A DNA stretch of 64,000 nt from Pelagibacterium halotolerans B2 (GTDB lineage Bacteria > Pseudomonadota > Alphaproteobacteria > Rhizobiales > Devosiaceae): positions 2,790,001-2,854,000 of the forward strand of contig NC_016078.1 in assembly GCF_000230555.1 (NCBI RefSeq), given 5' to 3'. The stretch's first letter is position 1; the number at the start of each line of letters is the position of its first letter. Position numbers and translations under genes: made by a program. Shown here piece by piece: positions 50,193-59,474 of this stretch. Under the pieces are notes generated by a model that worked only from the letters and a program-made list of their open reading frames with translations, was not told the origin of the DNA and searched no databases.

Positions 50193-50222
50193 AGAGCGCC
50201 CCGCCGAGAGGTGGGGCGCTCT
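50193..50222 (-). terminator. Rho-independent-like hairpin after the DUF6117 gene
   Basis: A perfect 10-bp stem AGAGCGCCCC/GGGGCGCTCT (50,193-50,202 with 50,213-50,222) followed by TTAT on the minus strand, between the gene ending at 50,249 and the helicase gene. Confidence 0.65.
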
Positions 50223-50248
50223 TGGTTGAGCGTCGTTCGCGTTCAGAT

Positions 50249-50500
50249 TTAGTGGTTCGGCTCAGCCTTTGGCACGAAGCGGTCGGGGTCCGGCGGCAGG
50301 TAGGCGTCATAGGGATTGCCGTCTGCCAGATGTCCGAAGGGCGTGAACACGTAGTAGGTCCCCTCGCGGCCCACGGCGCAGATCACATAGCGCGGCTGCC
50401 CGTTCTCCGCGTCCGCGCATTCCATAAGCGCCAGATTACCGTCGCCGGCGGCGCGCAGCAGGGTCTGGAAATTGGTGCGGGCGTAGTCTGGGATGCTCAT
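50249..50500 (-). CDS. DUF6117-like small protein
   Basis: An 83-residue protein: MSIPDYARTNFQTLLRAAGD, ALMECADAENGQPRYVICAV, TPFGHLADGNPYDAYLPPDP. It resembles DUF6117 proteins seen next to the strawberry-notch helicase in related elements (from memory). Its start overlaps the stop of the upstream gene by 4 bases. Confidence 0.68.
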   Translation of the reverse strand: MSIPDYARTNFQTLLRAAGDGNLALMECADAENGQPRYVICAVGREGTYYVFTPFGHLADGNPYDAYLPPDPDRFVPKAEPNH

Positions 50501-50925
50501 GCCGGGCCTCCATCGGTTGAGGACGGATCATCAGGACCGTGCGCGTCAGCCAAGATCGCCTCGGCCCTTTCGATGGCCCAGGACGCCTTGGAGAGCCAGT
50601 CCTGGGAAGTTTCCCGAGCGGCAAGAGCGTCGGCGGTCAGGATTTTGAGGACGCCGAGCAGAACTTCAAAGTGGGTGGCCCGGCGTTGGACGCCTTCCTC
50701 GAAATGAGGCGGCACCGGGATGGAGGGGCCTTCATAGGCCGCGTCGGCGCCCTGCCAGATCCCGGTGACATAGTTTTCCCCGGCGGTTTCATAGTCGAGC
50801 TTTTCGCCGGTCCAGTCCTCATCCTCGATGGCGAGGCGGCATGCCTGCGCAGGCGTTTCAGCTTCGTAGCTCCTGTGCCGATAGGCCGGCAGGTGGTAGG
50901 TCGTTTCAACGGTATAGGTGGGCAT
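50497..50925 (-). CDS. Conserved hypothetical mobile-element protein
   Basis: A 142-residue protein starting MPTYTVETTYHLPAYRHRSY; GGAGG lies 6 bases before ATG 50,925. The first about 60 residues form a small alpha-beta unit (ETPAQACRLAIEDEDWTGEK), the rest is helical and acidic at the end. The frame is open upstream but only this start has a signal. No function known. Confidence 0.66.
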   Translation of the reverse strand: MPTYTVETTYHLPAYRHRSYEAETPAQACRLAIEDEDWTGEKLDYETAGENYVTGIWQGADAAYEGPSIPVPPHFEEGVQRRATHFEVLLGVLKILTADALAARETSQDWLSKASWAIERAEAILADAHGPDDPSSTDGGPA

Positions 50926-50940
50926 TGGAGCCTCCATAAG

Positions 50941-50965
50941 AAAAAGCCCGGCGCAGGGGCCGGGC
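50941..50965 (-). terminator. Rho-independent terminator of the 50,993-51,878 gene group
   Basis: Stem GCCCGGC/GCCGGGC (50,946-50,952 with 50,959-50,965) followed by five T on the minus strand. Confidence 0.75.
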
Positions 50966-50992
50966 GGGAGTTGCTGTGAGTGGAGGACGGGA

Positions 50993-51214
50993 TCAGTATC
51001 CGAATTGCCATGACGGCCAGGGCTGGACGTCTTCTGCGGCGGCAAGGGCCTCGGCAAGATAGGCCGGGTAGCCTTCGACGCATTGCGGGTTCCGAATCGG
51101 CGTTTCGTCGATGACGGTGACGCGCACGACAACGCCGTCCTCGACCTCGACATGAACGGGCACGAGGTAGGAGAAGACGACGTGCCGATTGGCGGCGCTG
51201 ACCGGCTTATCCAT
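50993..51214 (-). CDS. Small conserved hypothetical protein
   Basis: A 73-residue protein: MDKPVSAANRHVVFSYLVPV, then HVEVEDGVVVRVTVIDETPI and a C-terminal PWPSWQFGY. GGAGG precedes ATG 51,214. It overlaps the 55-residue gene upstream by 8 bases. Mostly beta; family not recognised. Confidence 0.6.
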   Translation of the reverse strand: MDKPVSAANRHVVFSYLVPVHVEVEDGVVVRVTVIDETPIRNPQCVEGYPAYLAEALAAAEDVQPWPSWQFGY

Positions 51215-51374
51215 CGTCTTCCTCCTCGTCGGCGAGGCCATCGAGATAGTCGATGAGCGGTTGGAACTGACCGTTGTCTTCCGCCCATCGCGCGATCAGC
51301 ACCAGGAGGGTAAAGCTGTCCCAGCCGGCCCTCGCCGCAATGGCTTCGAACTGCTCATGGGTTTCGTTGCGCAT
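51207..51374 (-). CDS. Small conserved hypothetical protein (55 aa)
   Basis: Encodes MRNETHEQFEAIAARAGWDS followed by FTLLVLIARWAEDNGQ and an acidic tail DEEEDDG. AAGGAG is 8 bases before ATG 51,374, an excellent signal. Overlap with the next gene and tight spacing to the previous one support translation. Function unknown; a helical, acidic protein of this size could be a DNA mimic, which is speculation. Confidence 0.62.
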   Translation of the reverse strand: MRNETHEQFEAIAARAGWDSFTLLVLIARWAEDNGQFQPLIDYLDGLADEEEDDG

Positions 51375-51386
51375 GAGAGAGTCTCC

Positions 51387-51878
51387 TTAAAGGACGGCGG
51401 CCGGCATAGCTGCCCGGCCTTCGACGACATCGGCGCCAACCTCGTCGGCCGTGATCTCCTCGAGACGGGCCGAGCTATAGCCCTTCCGGGACACCCAGAG
51501 CTCCGCCGCCTCTCGGCTTTCCGCCAGATGCAGCAATTCGGCGTTTTCACCGAGGGGCTGGATAACGCGCACCATGCCGATGGCGGGCCGCTCGGCGACT
51601 TCGAAGCTGAGATCGGAGTCGACGATGTACGAGCACATGACGCTTATGAGTGTCACGCCGCTTGCGCTGAATTTGCCCTCGTGCAGCACGAACGTGGCTG
51701 GTGACGAATAGGTCGGCCGCTCGTGCGGCGGCTCTTTCCTGACCAACCGGCCGATGCCGTTGCGATGTTCCCAAGCCTTGAGCTTTCGCGTGAACCGAGC
51801 GGGCGGCCGGGGGGTGCCGTCGGAATAGCGGATAAGCGAACCGAGTGGAGCGTTCTCATAGATGGTGAGAGCGGACAT
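51387..51878 (-). CDS. Conserved hypothetical mobile-element protein
   Basis: A 163-residue protein from ATG 51,878, 8 bases after AGGAG (an ATG at 51,884 is too close to it). Begins MSALTIYENAPLGSLIRYSD with GTPRPPARFTRKLKAWEHRNG. Mixed alpha-beta; no membrane segment. First gene of the 51,878-50,993 group. No family recognised. Confidence 0.65.
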   Translation of the reverse strand: MSALTIYENAPLGSLIRYSDGTPRPPARFTRKLKAWEHRNGIGRLVRKEPPHERPTYSSPATFVLHEGKFSASGVTLISVMCSYIVDSDLSFEVAERPAIGMVRVIQPLGENAELLHLAESREAAELWVSRKGYSSARLEEITADEVGADVVEGRAAMPAAVL

Positions 51879-51896
51879 TCTCATATCTCCTGAAAT

Positions 51897-51920
51897 GAAA
51901 ACGGCCTGGTGGGAAGGCCG
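51897..51920 (-). terminator. Terminator-like hairpin after the ParB-type gene
   Basis: Stem CGGCCT/AGGCCG (51,902-51,907 with 51,915-51,920) followed by TTTTC on the minus strand. Confidence 0.55.
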
Positions 51921-51966
51921 GGCCGGAAAGGGAAATGAGGGGCGGCGGACGCCGCCCCAACAGGGT

Positions 51967-54099
51967 CTATTCGGCCGCGACCGGAGGGGTTGCCTCGTTC
52001 TCGAAATCCGCCGAGGCGTCTGCGTCGGGTTCGTCGCCGCCGGAAAGATAGTCGGGCAGCGCATCGACGTCGGCTTCCTCGGGGGCGTCGGATTCCACCG
52101 CGAGGCCACGGAGCGGTTCGGGCAGCCAGCCGCTGTCAGCGAGCAGGCGTTCGGCCTCGCGCGCCATATCCGGCTTCTTGAGATGGTCGATGAGCTGCGC
52201 GGCCTGGTCGCCGACGCCCTCGCGGACCGCCTCGAGGATATGCCGCTTTGTCACCCGTCCCAGGTAGTTTTCGACGGTGGGCCGGAATCCAGCCTCCACC
52301 ATGTCGAGCCCTGTGACATGGGCGAGGCGTTCAGCTTCGGCCATACGCCGGTCGAGGCCGCGCTGGCTGATGCCGCTTGCACCGAACTGGTTCGGCCGCT
52401 CGTAAAGCGCGTTGACCCCGAAGGAGACGCAATGGGCGAGCAGCGCGTGACGGCTGGCATTGTCGAGCCCTTCGATCCAACCCCAGAGCTCGTCGTCGTC
52501 GGACGGGATATCCGCCTTCCAGTTCTCGTGGCGTTCCGTGAGCGCCTGGGCATAGGGGGCATCGGGAAGATCCTTGCCCTGCTCACGGAAATGTACGCGG
52601 TGGACGTTGGCCTCGATCACCACACCCTCGGCCCTGACCTGGCTGAAGGTGTCCCGCACGAGCTTATGGAGGAGCGCGGTGACGGCGACCTCGGGATTGG
52701 CCGCCAGGGCATCGCGCAGCGCGAGGGTGCGGTGGGCGGTCAGCTCCATCACGAGGCGCTCGGGCAAGGGCTTGACCGCCTCGCCTTCATCATCCTCATC
52801 CTCGGGCTGGGCGGGATCGCCCCCGATGGTGATGACTGCGTGGGTCGCGTCACCGTTCCCCTCGTCATCGCCGATATCGGTGCCGGGTTCCTCGGCGTCG
52901 GCTTTAACCGGCGCTTCGTCCTCGGGGCGCACATACCCGCGATCGACGATCAGCTCGCCATCGCGGTCGAGGCCGACAAAAACTCCGGCAAGGGAAATGT
53001 CCAGCGGCTCGAAGATAACCGGGCGGTTCTCGAACGCTTCGAGCGCCGTCTCGATCTCGCCAAGGCGTTGGTCGATCTCGTCGGGGTACTCCTCAACGTC
53101 CTCGTATTCGGCCTCGATCTTCGCGTACTCGTCGCGCAGGCTTTCCCGCTCGGCACGTTCGTCCTCAGTGAGATCGACCGACGCACGCGCGAGGGCACGC
53201 AACCCGTTGCTGTAGCCGTAGGGAAGGTTGACGTCGACGGCGATCCACTTCCAGCCCTCGGCTGCGATCTCGTCGGCGACGGCTTTGAGCTTTTCGGTGG
53301 TTAACCTGTCGAGCAGCGCCGGATCTTCGAGCCAGAAGCCAACCTGTTCTGAAAAAAGATCGCGCAGTACACCACCGCCGGCCTGCTCATAGGCTTGGGT
53401 GCCGACGAAAATGGCTCTCTTGTCGGAAGAGGGAACCGCGGCTTCGGTCAGCATTTGCCGAATCTGCCAGGGCTGACGATAGGTATGCTGGATAGCGTCC
53501 CAAACCTGCTCCTGGCGGTCGTGGTCGGGGTTGACGGTGAACGCCTCAAGCAGCTCGAGCGTCATTCCCCCATCTGCATAGACGTCGAGCAGCTTGGGAG
53601 AAACGCTCGTGAGGCGCAACCGCTGTTCGACGAACCGTTCGGTTGTGAAATAGGCGGATGCGACCTCGGCCCGCGACATCTTTTGGTCAACCATGCTCTT
53701 GAACGCGCGAAACTGATCGAGCGGATGCAGCCCAGCGCGCTGAACGTTCTCGGCCAGGGAATCGTCTTCCTTGAGGATCTTGGTGTCGGACTTGCGCACG
53801 ACGCACGGCACCAGGCCGTCCTTGGGGAAGCGCTTGGCCTTGACCAGACGCGCGATAGCCCGATAGCGGCGGCCACCGGCGGGCACTTCGAAAAATCCGG
53901 TTTCCTCGCCGTTTTCGTCGACAAGGGCGCGGACATTGAGACCTTGGATCAGGTCCTCGCGGCGGTCGATGTCCTGGGTCAACTCGTCCAGCCCGGTTTC
54001 GGGCCGGATCTGGCGGACGTTGGCCTCGCTGATCACCAGCTTGTCGAAGGGAATGTCGCGCGAGCGTGAGAAGACGATTTTCTTGGGCGACTTTGCCAT
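51967..54099 (-). CDS. Large ParB/RepB/Spo0J-type protein
   Basis: A 710-residue protein from ATG 54,099 (GGAG 9 bases upstream). The first about 110 residues are a ParB N-terminal domain: DKLVISEANVRQIRPETG, LDELTQDIDRR, GFFEVPAGGRRYRAIARLV, the CTP/DNA-binding part. An HTH region follows (SRAEVASAYFTTERFVEQRLRLTSVSP). A long charged acidic segment (about 430-520) and a C-terminal helical domain are extra. It is twice the length of a partition ParB and has no ParA beside it, so a regulatory role similar to other large element ParB-like proteins is more likely than plasmid partition. Confidence 0.85.
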   Translation of the reverse strand: MAKSPKKIVFSRSRDIPFDKLVISEANVRQIRPETGLDELTQDIDRREDLIQGLNVRALVDENGEETGFFEVPAGGRRYRAIARLVKAKRFPKDGLVPCVVRKSDTKILKEDDSLAENVQRAGLHPLDQFRAFKSMVDQKMSRAEVASAYFTTERFVEQRLRLTSVSPKLLDVYADGGMTLELLEAFTVNPDHDRQEQVWDAIQHTYRQPWQIRQMLTEAAVPSSDKRAIFVGTQAYEQAGGGVLRDLFSEQVGFWLEDPALLDRLTTEKLKAVADEIAAEGWKWIAVDVNLPYGYSNGLRALARASVDLTEDERAERESLRDEYAKIEAEYEDVEEYPDEIDQRLGEIETALEAFENRPVIFEPLDISLAGVFVGLDRDGELIVDRGYVRPEDEAPVKADAEEPGTDIGDDEGNGDATHAVITIGGDPAQPEDEDDEGEAVKPLPERLVMELTAHRTLALRDALAANPEVAVTALLHKLVRDTFSQVRAEGVVIEANVHRVHFREQGKDLPDAPYAQALTERHENWKADIPSDDDELWGWIEGLDNASRHALLAHCVSFGVNALYERPNQFGASGISQRGLDRRMAEAERLAHVTGLDMVEAGFRPTVENYLGRVTKRHILEAVREGVGDQAAQLIDHLKKPDMAREAERLLADSGWLPEPLRGLAVESDAPEEADVDALPDYLSGGDEPDADASADFENEATPPVAAE

Positions 54100-54221
54100 G
54101 TCGGTTTCTCCACGACGGGCGGCCGCAAGACTCTCTCGCGACCTCCAACCCGTCACAAAAAACCGACCCCTCTCTCCCTCTCCCTTCCCCGCGCCGCGGG
54201 AGAGCGAAAGGCCCGAGATCG

Positions 54222-54563
54222 TCACCAGGCCGGGCGGTGTGGTCGCTCGGCGTTGATGCGGTATTTCGAGCGCAGCGCTTCGATGGCAGCGTCCTGCCGT
54301 GCGATCCTGCCGCGGAGCCGGTTCAACTCCGGCCCGGACGTCTCCAGCAGGCGCCCGAGGATGCGCCGGTATTCGGCCTCGTCCGCCCCGGTCCAACGAC
54401 TCATTCTGCGATGGTAGTAGCGAGCCTTCGGCCTCCGGCGGATCGTCTCGGCTTCAGCACGATTGCGGAGCGCGTGTTCGACGCGGATCAGGTTGCTGCG
54501 CGTTTCGGCAAGACTGGCTTCCATGCGATCGAGTGCAGCATGCAACTGGGCGTGCGTCATCAT
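54222..54563 (-). CDS. Coiled-coil hypothetical protein
   Basis: A 113-residue basic protein made of heptad-rich helix (MMTHAQLHAALDRMEASLAE; LETSGPELNRLRGRIARQDA). Its start overlaps the ArdC stop as ATGA. No family recognised; context suggests a nucleoid- or ArdC-associated factor, which is only a guess. Confidence 0.6.
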   Translation of the reverse strand: MMTHAQLHAALDRMEASLAETRSNLIRVEHALRNRAEAETIRRRPKARYYHRRMSRWTGADEAEYRRILGRLLETSGPELNRLRGRIARQDAAIEALRSKYRINAERPHRPAW

Positions 54564-55519
54564 GCGGCCCTCCTGTTGCTCTCATGGGCAGGGCGGTCGC
54601 CGCTGCCGTCGCTCTCCGGCAGGAAGGACAGAATCCAGTCGGCCGCCTTGCTCGCCTGTGAAGCCGCGCGAACGATCGCGCGGTTGTCGTCGCGCAGCAC
54701 GTCCAACCAGGAGCCGATATAGTCGGCATGGCGTACCGTGGGTGTGATGCCGAGCGAGGCGCAGCAGAAGGCCGCGTTGATCTCGGCCACCAGTTCCTCG
54801 AAGGCGTACTTCTTCGAGCCGAAGCTGCCGGCGAGGTCGCGGTTGAGGCGCGAACGATGGCCGGTGGCGTGGCCCAGCTCGTGCAGGGTAGTACGGTGCC
54901 AGTTGATCGGTTCGTGATAGGCTTGCGGCGGCGGCACCTGCACATAGTCCAGCGCTGGGACGTAGAACGCCCTGTTGCCACCTATGCGGAAATCGACCCC
55001 GGTCGAGCGAATGAGGGCCTCGACCCTTGGTTCGATAAGTTCCTCCGGCGAGGGCGGCGCCTCGGCTGCGATCTCCTCGGGCAAGCCCTCGCATTGGTCC
55101 ATGTTGAAGACCGTGAACCTTTTGAGGAATGGGATCGCCTGGGCGTCCTCGCCGGTTTCGTGCCCACGCGCCTTTTCGTCCTCAGGAAGGAACCTGTCCG
55201 CATAGACGACTGTGGTGCCCCGCTCGCCCCGGCGCACATGACCGCCAAGCGAGAGCGCCTGCCGGAAGGTCAGCCAGTGCTGCGTGGGAAAGCCATGTTC
55301 TACGACGGCGCCCCAGAGGATGAGGATATTGATGCCGGAATATTGCCGCCGGGTGGCGGCGTTTCTCGGCATGGCGAGCGAAGCCTTTGCGTTGGCGGTG
55401 CCCCAGGGTTGGACCCAGGGCAAGTGACCAGCCTCCAGCTCGGCTATGATCTTGTCGGTGATTTCGTCGTAAAGGTTCGCCCGGTCATTTCCGGCGCGGC
55501 GTTCGCGAGTGCTGGCCAT
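54560..55519 (-). CDS. ardC: ArdC-type antirestriction protein with zincin domain
   Basis: A 319-residue protein. N-terminal ssDNA-binding domain (about 15-140: LPWVQPWGTANAKASLAMPR, WLTFRQALSLGGHVRRGERG) is followed by a metallopeptidase-like domain with HELGHATGH (213-221). ArdC proteins coat incoming single-stranded DNA and protect it from host restriction. It is the first gene from the tRNA end and would be among the first expressed after entry. Confidence 0.92.
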   Translation of the reverse strand: MASTRERRAGNDRANLYDEITDKIIAELEAGHLPWVQPWGTANAKASLAMPRNAATRRQYSGINILILWGAVVEHGFPTQHWLTFRQALSLGGHVRRGERGTTVVYADRFLPEDEKARGHETGEDAQAIPFLKRFTVFNMDQCEGLPEEIAAEAPPSPEELIEPRVEALIRSTGVDFRIGGNRAFYVPALDYVQVPPPQAYHEPINWHRTTLHELGHATGHRSRLNRDLAGSFGSKKYAFEELVAEINAAFCCASLGITPTVRHADYIGSWLDVLRDDNRAIVRAASQASKAADWILSFLPESDGSGDRPAHESNRRAA

Positions 55520-55916
55520 CGGGATGATCTCCGCGACGGGCCTCGGGAGCCTCTCTCCCGATCCTCAACCCGTCACGGACATCCCCGTCCACACTCTCAC
55601 TCTTGGCTGTGCGTCGAGGTATCTCCCTGCCATGCCAACAGACATGTTCATGTGCATGACAGCAAGGGGGCAAATCCAGGCAGGCAACATAAGGGGGCGA
55701 CCACCGAGAGCATCATACTCCCAATCGGGACCTAGGCTTATGTCTGGGAAGAGCCAGCGCCCCCGCCGAAGCGAGTCAGATTGTCGCACCCTAAACGGCA
55801 AGCGGGCCGGGAAACCTTCGTCCCAGCGCTTCCAGTATGCTTCCAGTGGGAATTTGTCGCTGAATTTTGGGAGGTTTGGGCGTCCTAGAAAGCCCTTAAA
55901 TTTCAAGGACTTAGAA
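55520..55916. other. Element end: gap between ardC and tRNA, putative attachment flank
   Basis: About 400 bases without a credible gene. Contains short direct repeats (GCTTCCAGT twice near 55,826-55,845) and an imperfect dyad AAGCCCTT/AAGGACTT next to the tRNA. This is the expected place for one attachment end and for the ardC promoter. No integrase here. Confidence 0.5.
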
Positions 55917-55993
<77 letters not shown>

Positions 55994-56230
55994 TCAATGA
56001 TGTCCGTTATGTTTGCGGTGCGCCGGGCGAACCGCTTGGACGCCGCCTATATAGGGGTGCAAATTGCGTTTGCATACCCCCCGCGATCGCTTACACGACA
56101 TTTTTTTGACACGCCCCGCACAAGGCCATCCCGTTCCCGCGATTGCGCTTTCGCCAATGCCCGGCTACACATGGGTCAGAGGCTCTGCCCTTTCCGTTTT
56201 CCGCAGTTTCAAGCACTTTGGATTTCCCTC

Positions 56231-57268
56231 ATGCAACAGCGCACGCTCGGCCGCACCGGCATTTCCGTGAGTCGCATCTGTCTGGGCACAATGACCTGGG
56301 GCGAACAGAACACCCAGGCCGAAGGCCACGCCCAGATGGATTATGCGCTCGAACAGGGCATCAATTTCCTCGACACCGCCGAGCTCTATTCCACCCCCGG
56401 CCGCGCCCAAACCCAGGGGTCGACCGAAACCATCATCGGCAACTGGTTCGCCGCCAACGGCCGAAGGTCCGATTGGGTGCTCGCCAGCAAGATCACCGGC
56501 CCGGGCAATGACTGGATTCGCGGCGGACGCCCCATGGACGGCAAGGAAATCGTTGTTGCCCTCGAGGCCAGCCTCAAGCGTCTCAAGACCGATTACATCG
56601 ACCTCTACCAGCTCCACTGGCCCAACCGGAACCACTATAATTTCTCCAGATCCTGGACCTTCGACCCCTACGGCCAGGACCGAGATTCCATCCGCGACAA
56701 CCTGCTCGAAATCCTCCAAGCGCTAAACGCGCAGATCGAGGCCGGCAAGATCCGCGCCATCGGCCTCTCCAACGAAACGAGCTGGGGCGTGTCCGAATAC
56801 ATAAAGCTCGCCGAAACCCATGGCCTGCCGCGCATGGCGACCATCCAGAACGAATACAATCTCCTGCGCCGCCATTTCGATTACGATCTGGCCGAGGTCT
56901 GCGCCTTTGAAGATGTCGACCTGCTCGCCTATTCGCCTCTGGCGGCGGGCCTGCTCTCGGGCAAATACAATGATGGCGCCATGCCCGCCGGCACCCGCGG
57001 CGCGCTGGGCACCATGTGGCGGCTCAACCCGCAGTCGGAAACCGCCACCAAAGCCTATATGACCCTGGCCCAACAGCACGGCCTCGATGTCTGCCAGATG
57101 GCGATTGCCTGGTGCCTGACGCGACCCTTCATGGGCTCGGTCATCATCGGCGCCACCGCGATCGAACAGCTCAAATCCGATATCGCCGCCCACGATCTCG
57201 TGCTCGCCCCCGAAGTGATCGAGGGCATCGAGGAGTTGCACCGGCTCTACCCGCGCACCTTCGCCTGA
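56231..57268 (+). CDS. Aldo/keto reductase (Tas-like)
   Basis: A 345-residue TIM-barrel oxidoreductase with catalytic Asp48, Tyr53, Lys87 and His129 (FLDTAELYSTP, LASKITG, QLHWPN) and the NADP-binding end (GSVIIGATAIEQLKSDI). I start at ATG 56,231; the frame is open upstream through the tRNA. Reduces aldehydes or ketones with NADPH in the cytosol. First chromosomal protein gene right of the attachment site. Confidence 0.9.
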   Translation: MQQRTLGRTGISVSRICLGTMTWGEQNTQAEGHAQMDYALEQGINFLDTAELYSTPGRAQTQGSTETIIGNWFAANGRRSDWVLASKITGPGNDWIRGGRPMDGKEIVVALEASLKRLKTDYIDLYQLHWPNRNHYNFSRSWTFDPYGQDRDSIRDNLLEILQALNAQIEAGKIRAIGLSNETSWGVSEYIKLAETHGLPRMATIQNEYNLLRRHFDYDLAEVCAFEDVDLLAYSPLAAGLLSGKYNDGAMPAGTRGALGTMWRLNPQSETATKAYMTLAQQHGLDVCQMAIAWCLTRPFMGSVIIGATAIEQLKSDIAAHDLVLAPEVIEGIEELHRLYPRTFA

Positions 57269-57358
57269 CCTGTTCCCGACAGCGGCTGGGCCCTCGCCTT
57301 GCCGCTTTCGCATGCCCATGCTATGACCGAATGACGAAATGCGTCATAGCGGTTCATC

Positions 57359-57967
57359 ATGCCCCGTCATTTCACCGCTGCCGACAATGAGCTGATCCGC
57401 TCCCAGCTTCTCGCGTCCGGTCTTGCTCATTTCACCCAATACGGGCTGCGCGGCTTGCGGGTGGATGACGTCTGCAGGGATGTCGGGGTCGCCAAGGGCA
57501 CGTTCTACAAATTCTTCGAGCACAAGGAAGCGCTGTTTCTGGCCCTCGCCGATCAGCGCGACCAGATGCACAAGGCCGATATCCTCGCCTTCTTTGCCCG
57601 GTGCGACGGGCCGGTCGCCGAGCGCGCCGGACGGTTCTTCGATCTGCTCATCGAAAAGCTCAATTCCGATCCCCTGGTCGCCATCGTCGCGGTCCCCGAT
57701 GATTTCGCCGCCCTGCTCCGCAAGACGCCGCCCGAGCGCATGGCCCATGAGGAGGAAAAGGACCTCCGCTTCATCGAACGGTTCTGCGCCGGCCTCAGGG
57801 CCGAGGGCCTGATCGGACCGGTCGACACCAACGACATCGCCGCCATCCTCACCCTTTTGGTCAGCCTTGTGCTGCAAAAATCCTTGTTCAGCGCCGGCCA
57901 GTTCTCGGCAAGCTGCGCGTTGCTGCGCGAGGTGTTCGTTCAAAAACTGACGGCCAGTGCCCCATGA
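57359..57967 (+). CDS. TetR/AcrR-family regulator
   Basis: A 202-residue regulator with the TetR HTH: HFTQYGLRGLRVDDVCRDVGVAKGTFYKFFEHKEALFLAL (about 22-62) and a helical ligand domain. It follows the reductase by 90 bases on the same strand; it may control that gene. Ligand unknown. Confidence 0.88.
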   Translation: MPRHFTAADNELIRSQLLASGLAHFTQYGLRGLRVDDVCRDVGVAKGTFYKFFEHKEALFLALADQRDQMHKADILAFFARCDGPVAERAGRFFDLLIEKLNSDPLVAIVAVPDDFAALLRKTPPERMAHEEEKDLRFIERFCAGLRAEGLIGPVDTNDIAAILTLLVSLVLQKSLFSAGQFSASCALLREVFVQKLTASAP

Positions 57968-58021
57968 GGGCGACAAGGTTTCCGGGATGCGGCGATCGCG
58001 CAGCCAATCTCTGCGCAGGCA

Positions 58022-58609
58022 TTAATCTATGCGCAGCCATCCGGCACGCTCCTCATTCTCATCCGACATCAGCCAGAGCTTTTTGATTGAGCCCGACGCC
58101 AGACGTACGGCCAGGCCACACCACTCTCCTTCGTGAAGAAACGGGGCCTCTATTCGGGCGCCGGTCAAGACCGGCAGAACCTCGTCAAACAGGTATAGGG
58201 CGCGACTGCGTTCATACATCAATTGTGCCCGAGCCAGACGGGATATGAGGGCCGGCACTGACTTTACGCCCCAATGGCGCTTCAGTACGGAAATGTGGCG
58301 CCGCACGGTGCCCGGCGTAACACACAATTTCCGCGCAATTTCGCCCGGCTCATTTCCAGCGCCCAGCATCATGGCGATCAAGGATTGCGTCTCGGTCAGG
58401 GGCGCGAGAGCGGCAAGGTCCTGCCACTGGTAGTGCGAACGACAGGCCGCGCGTGATGCTTTGGCTGCGTCATCCTTCCGATTTTCGGCTCCGGGTGCGC
58501 GAAACGCATCGGTGAGCCCAACCTGCATTTTTTCATGTGCTGTGGCCGGACCGGCCGAAAGATCGTTCCAGTTCGATTGACCGCGGCCCTCTTCAAGATC
58601 GTACTGCAT
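58022..58609 (-). CDS. LuxR-type HTH protein
   Basis: A 195-residue protein. A LuxR HTH (LTETQSLIAMMLGAGNEPGEIARKLCVTPGTVRRHISVLKRHW, about 72-115) sits in the middle, with no receiver or autoinducer domain and a C-terminal segment of unknown fold. A perfect dyad lies 60 bases upstream. Probably a downstream regulator linked to the LuxR solo next door. Confidence 0.75.
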   Translation of the reverse strand: MQYDLEEGRGQSNWNDLSAGPATAHEKMQVGLTDAFRAPGAENRKDDAAKASRAACRSHYQWQDLAALAPLTETQSLIAMMLGAGNEPGEIARKLCVTPGTVRRHISVLKRHWGVKSVPALISRLARAQLMYERSRALYLFDEVLPVLTGARIEAPFLHEGEWCGLAVRLASGSIKKLWLMSDENEERAGWLRID

Positions 58610-58668
58610 GCGATGCCCCTCTTACGTACTTGCCACATCAGACAAGCCCAATTGAGGAAGGAGCGCAC

Positions 58669-58684
58669 CTATCAGAACTGATAG
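58669..58684. promoter_or_regulatory. Lux-box-like dyad between two LuxR genes
   Basis: CTATCAG-AA-CTGATAG, arms perfect over 7 bases. It lies 60 bases upstream of the 58,609 start and 4 bases after the end of the 59,407 gene. Size and symmetry fit a LuxR-family operator. Confidence 0.55.
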
Positions 58685-58687
58685 TAT

Positions 58688-59407
58688 TCACAACTGATGC
58701 GCATGGATCGCCGCGGCAACCGAATGCGCAAGCGTGCTTGTCTTGAATTTCTTCTTGATCGCTTGGACATGAAAGCGAACCGTCGGTTCGCTGATGGTAA
58801 GAATCTGGGCCACTTCCCAGGCGGATTTTCCCGCAGCAAGCCAGGCCAGGACCTGCTTCTCGCGTTTCGAGAGCCGCGGGTTGGGAGACGATGAGACGCC
58901 ATTCAACGCCCGCAAGTGCTGGAATACGACGGGCAGAATCCCCTGCAGCACCGCAGCCGTGACAACTTCCATATCGAGGGGTTTGTCAGAAGCCAGCGAA
59001 GCAGCCGCTCTGCGTGAGCCGGTGGACAAGAGCGGAAAGCCGACACCATCCACCAGGCCGAACCTGGCGGCATCCTCGATGATCTCACGCCCCCCGGGGC
59101 ACGTGCCGAACCGGTCGAACGCCTCCGACCAGGAAAAAGGCGCGGCACAAGCCATGGCGGCCCTTACGACAGGATCGACAGAAAAATACGATCGCGCAAG
59201 ATACCTTTCCCGCCATTCTTTGGACCAATTGGTTGCTACAATAAACTCATTGCCAAGAGGCCCGCTCCAGGGAATCTCGAAAAGAATAAAATGCGTAATA
59301 CCCAGGGATTCGACGAGCGCCTCAAAGTCATATAATAAGCCCGCGAAATCGGTGTACTTGGGACATCGCTCCAGGAAGTTCAAGATTCTTTCAATACGTT
59401 CGGTCAC
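58688..59407 (-). CDS. LuxR-family regulator with autoinducer-binding domain (solo)
   Basis: A 239-residue protein: N-terminal autoinducer-binding domain (WSKEWRERYLARSYFSVDPVVRAAM, PFSWSEAF, with the conserved Trp, Tyr and Asp) and C-terminal HTH (LSKREKQVLAWLAAGKSAWEVAQILTISEPTVRFHVQAIKKKF). No LuxI synthase is nearby, so it is a solo that senses acyl-homoserine lactones from elsewhere or other signals. Confidence 0.9.
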   Translation of the reverse strand: MTERIERILNFLERCPKYTDFAGLLYDFEALVESLGITHFILFEIPWSGPLGNEFIVATNWSKEWRERYLARSYFSVDPVVRAAMACAAPFSWSEAFDRFGTCPGGREIIEDAARFGLVDGVGFPLLSTGSRRAAASLASDKPLDMEVVTAAVLQGILPVVFQHLRALNGVSSSPNPRLSKREKQVLAWLAAGKSAWEVAQILTISEPTVRFHVQAIKKKFKTSTLAHSVAAAIHAHQL

Positions 59408-59474
59408 CGACTCCCCCTTAAGACCATGGCTTCTGCCGGTCTGAAATTAAGTCAGGCTCATACACGCATCGTCA

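Noticed and set aside
51862..53304. 480-residue plus-strand open frame
   Set aside because: Antisense shadow of the ParB-like gene; GC-rich codon use keeps the opposite strand open.
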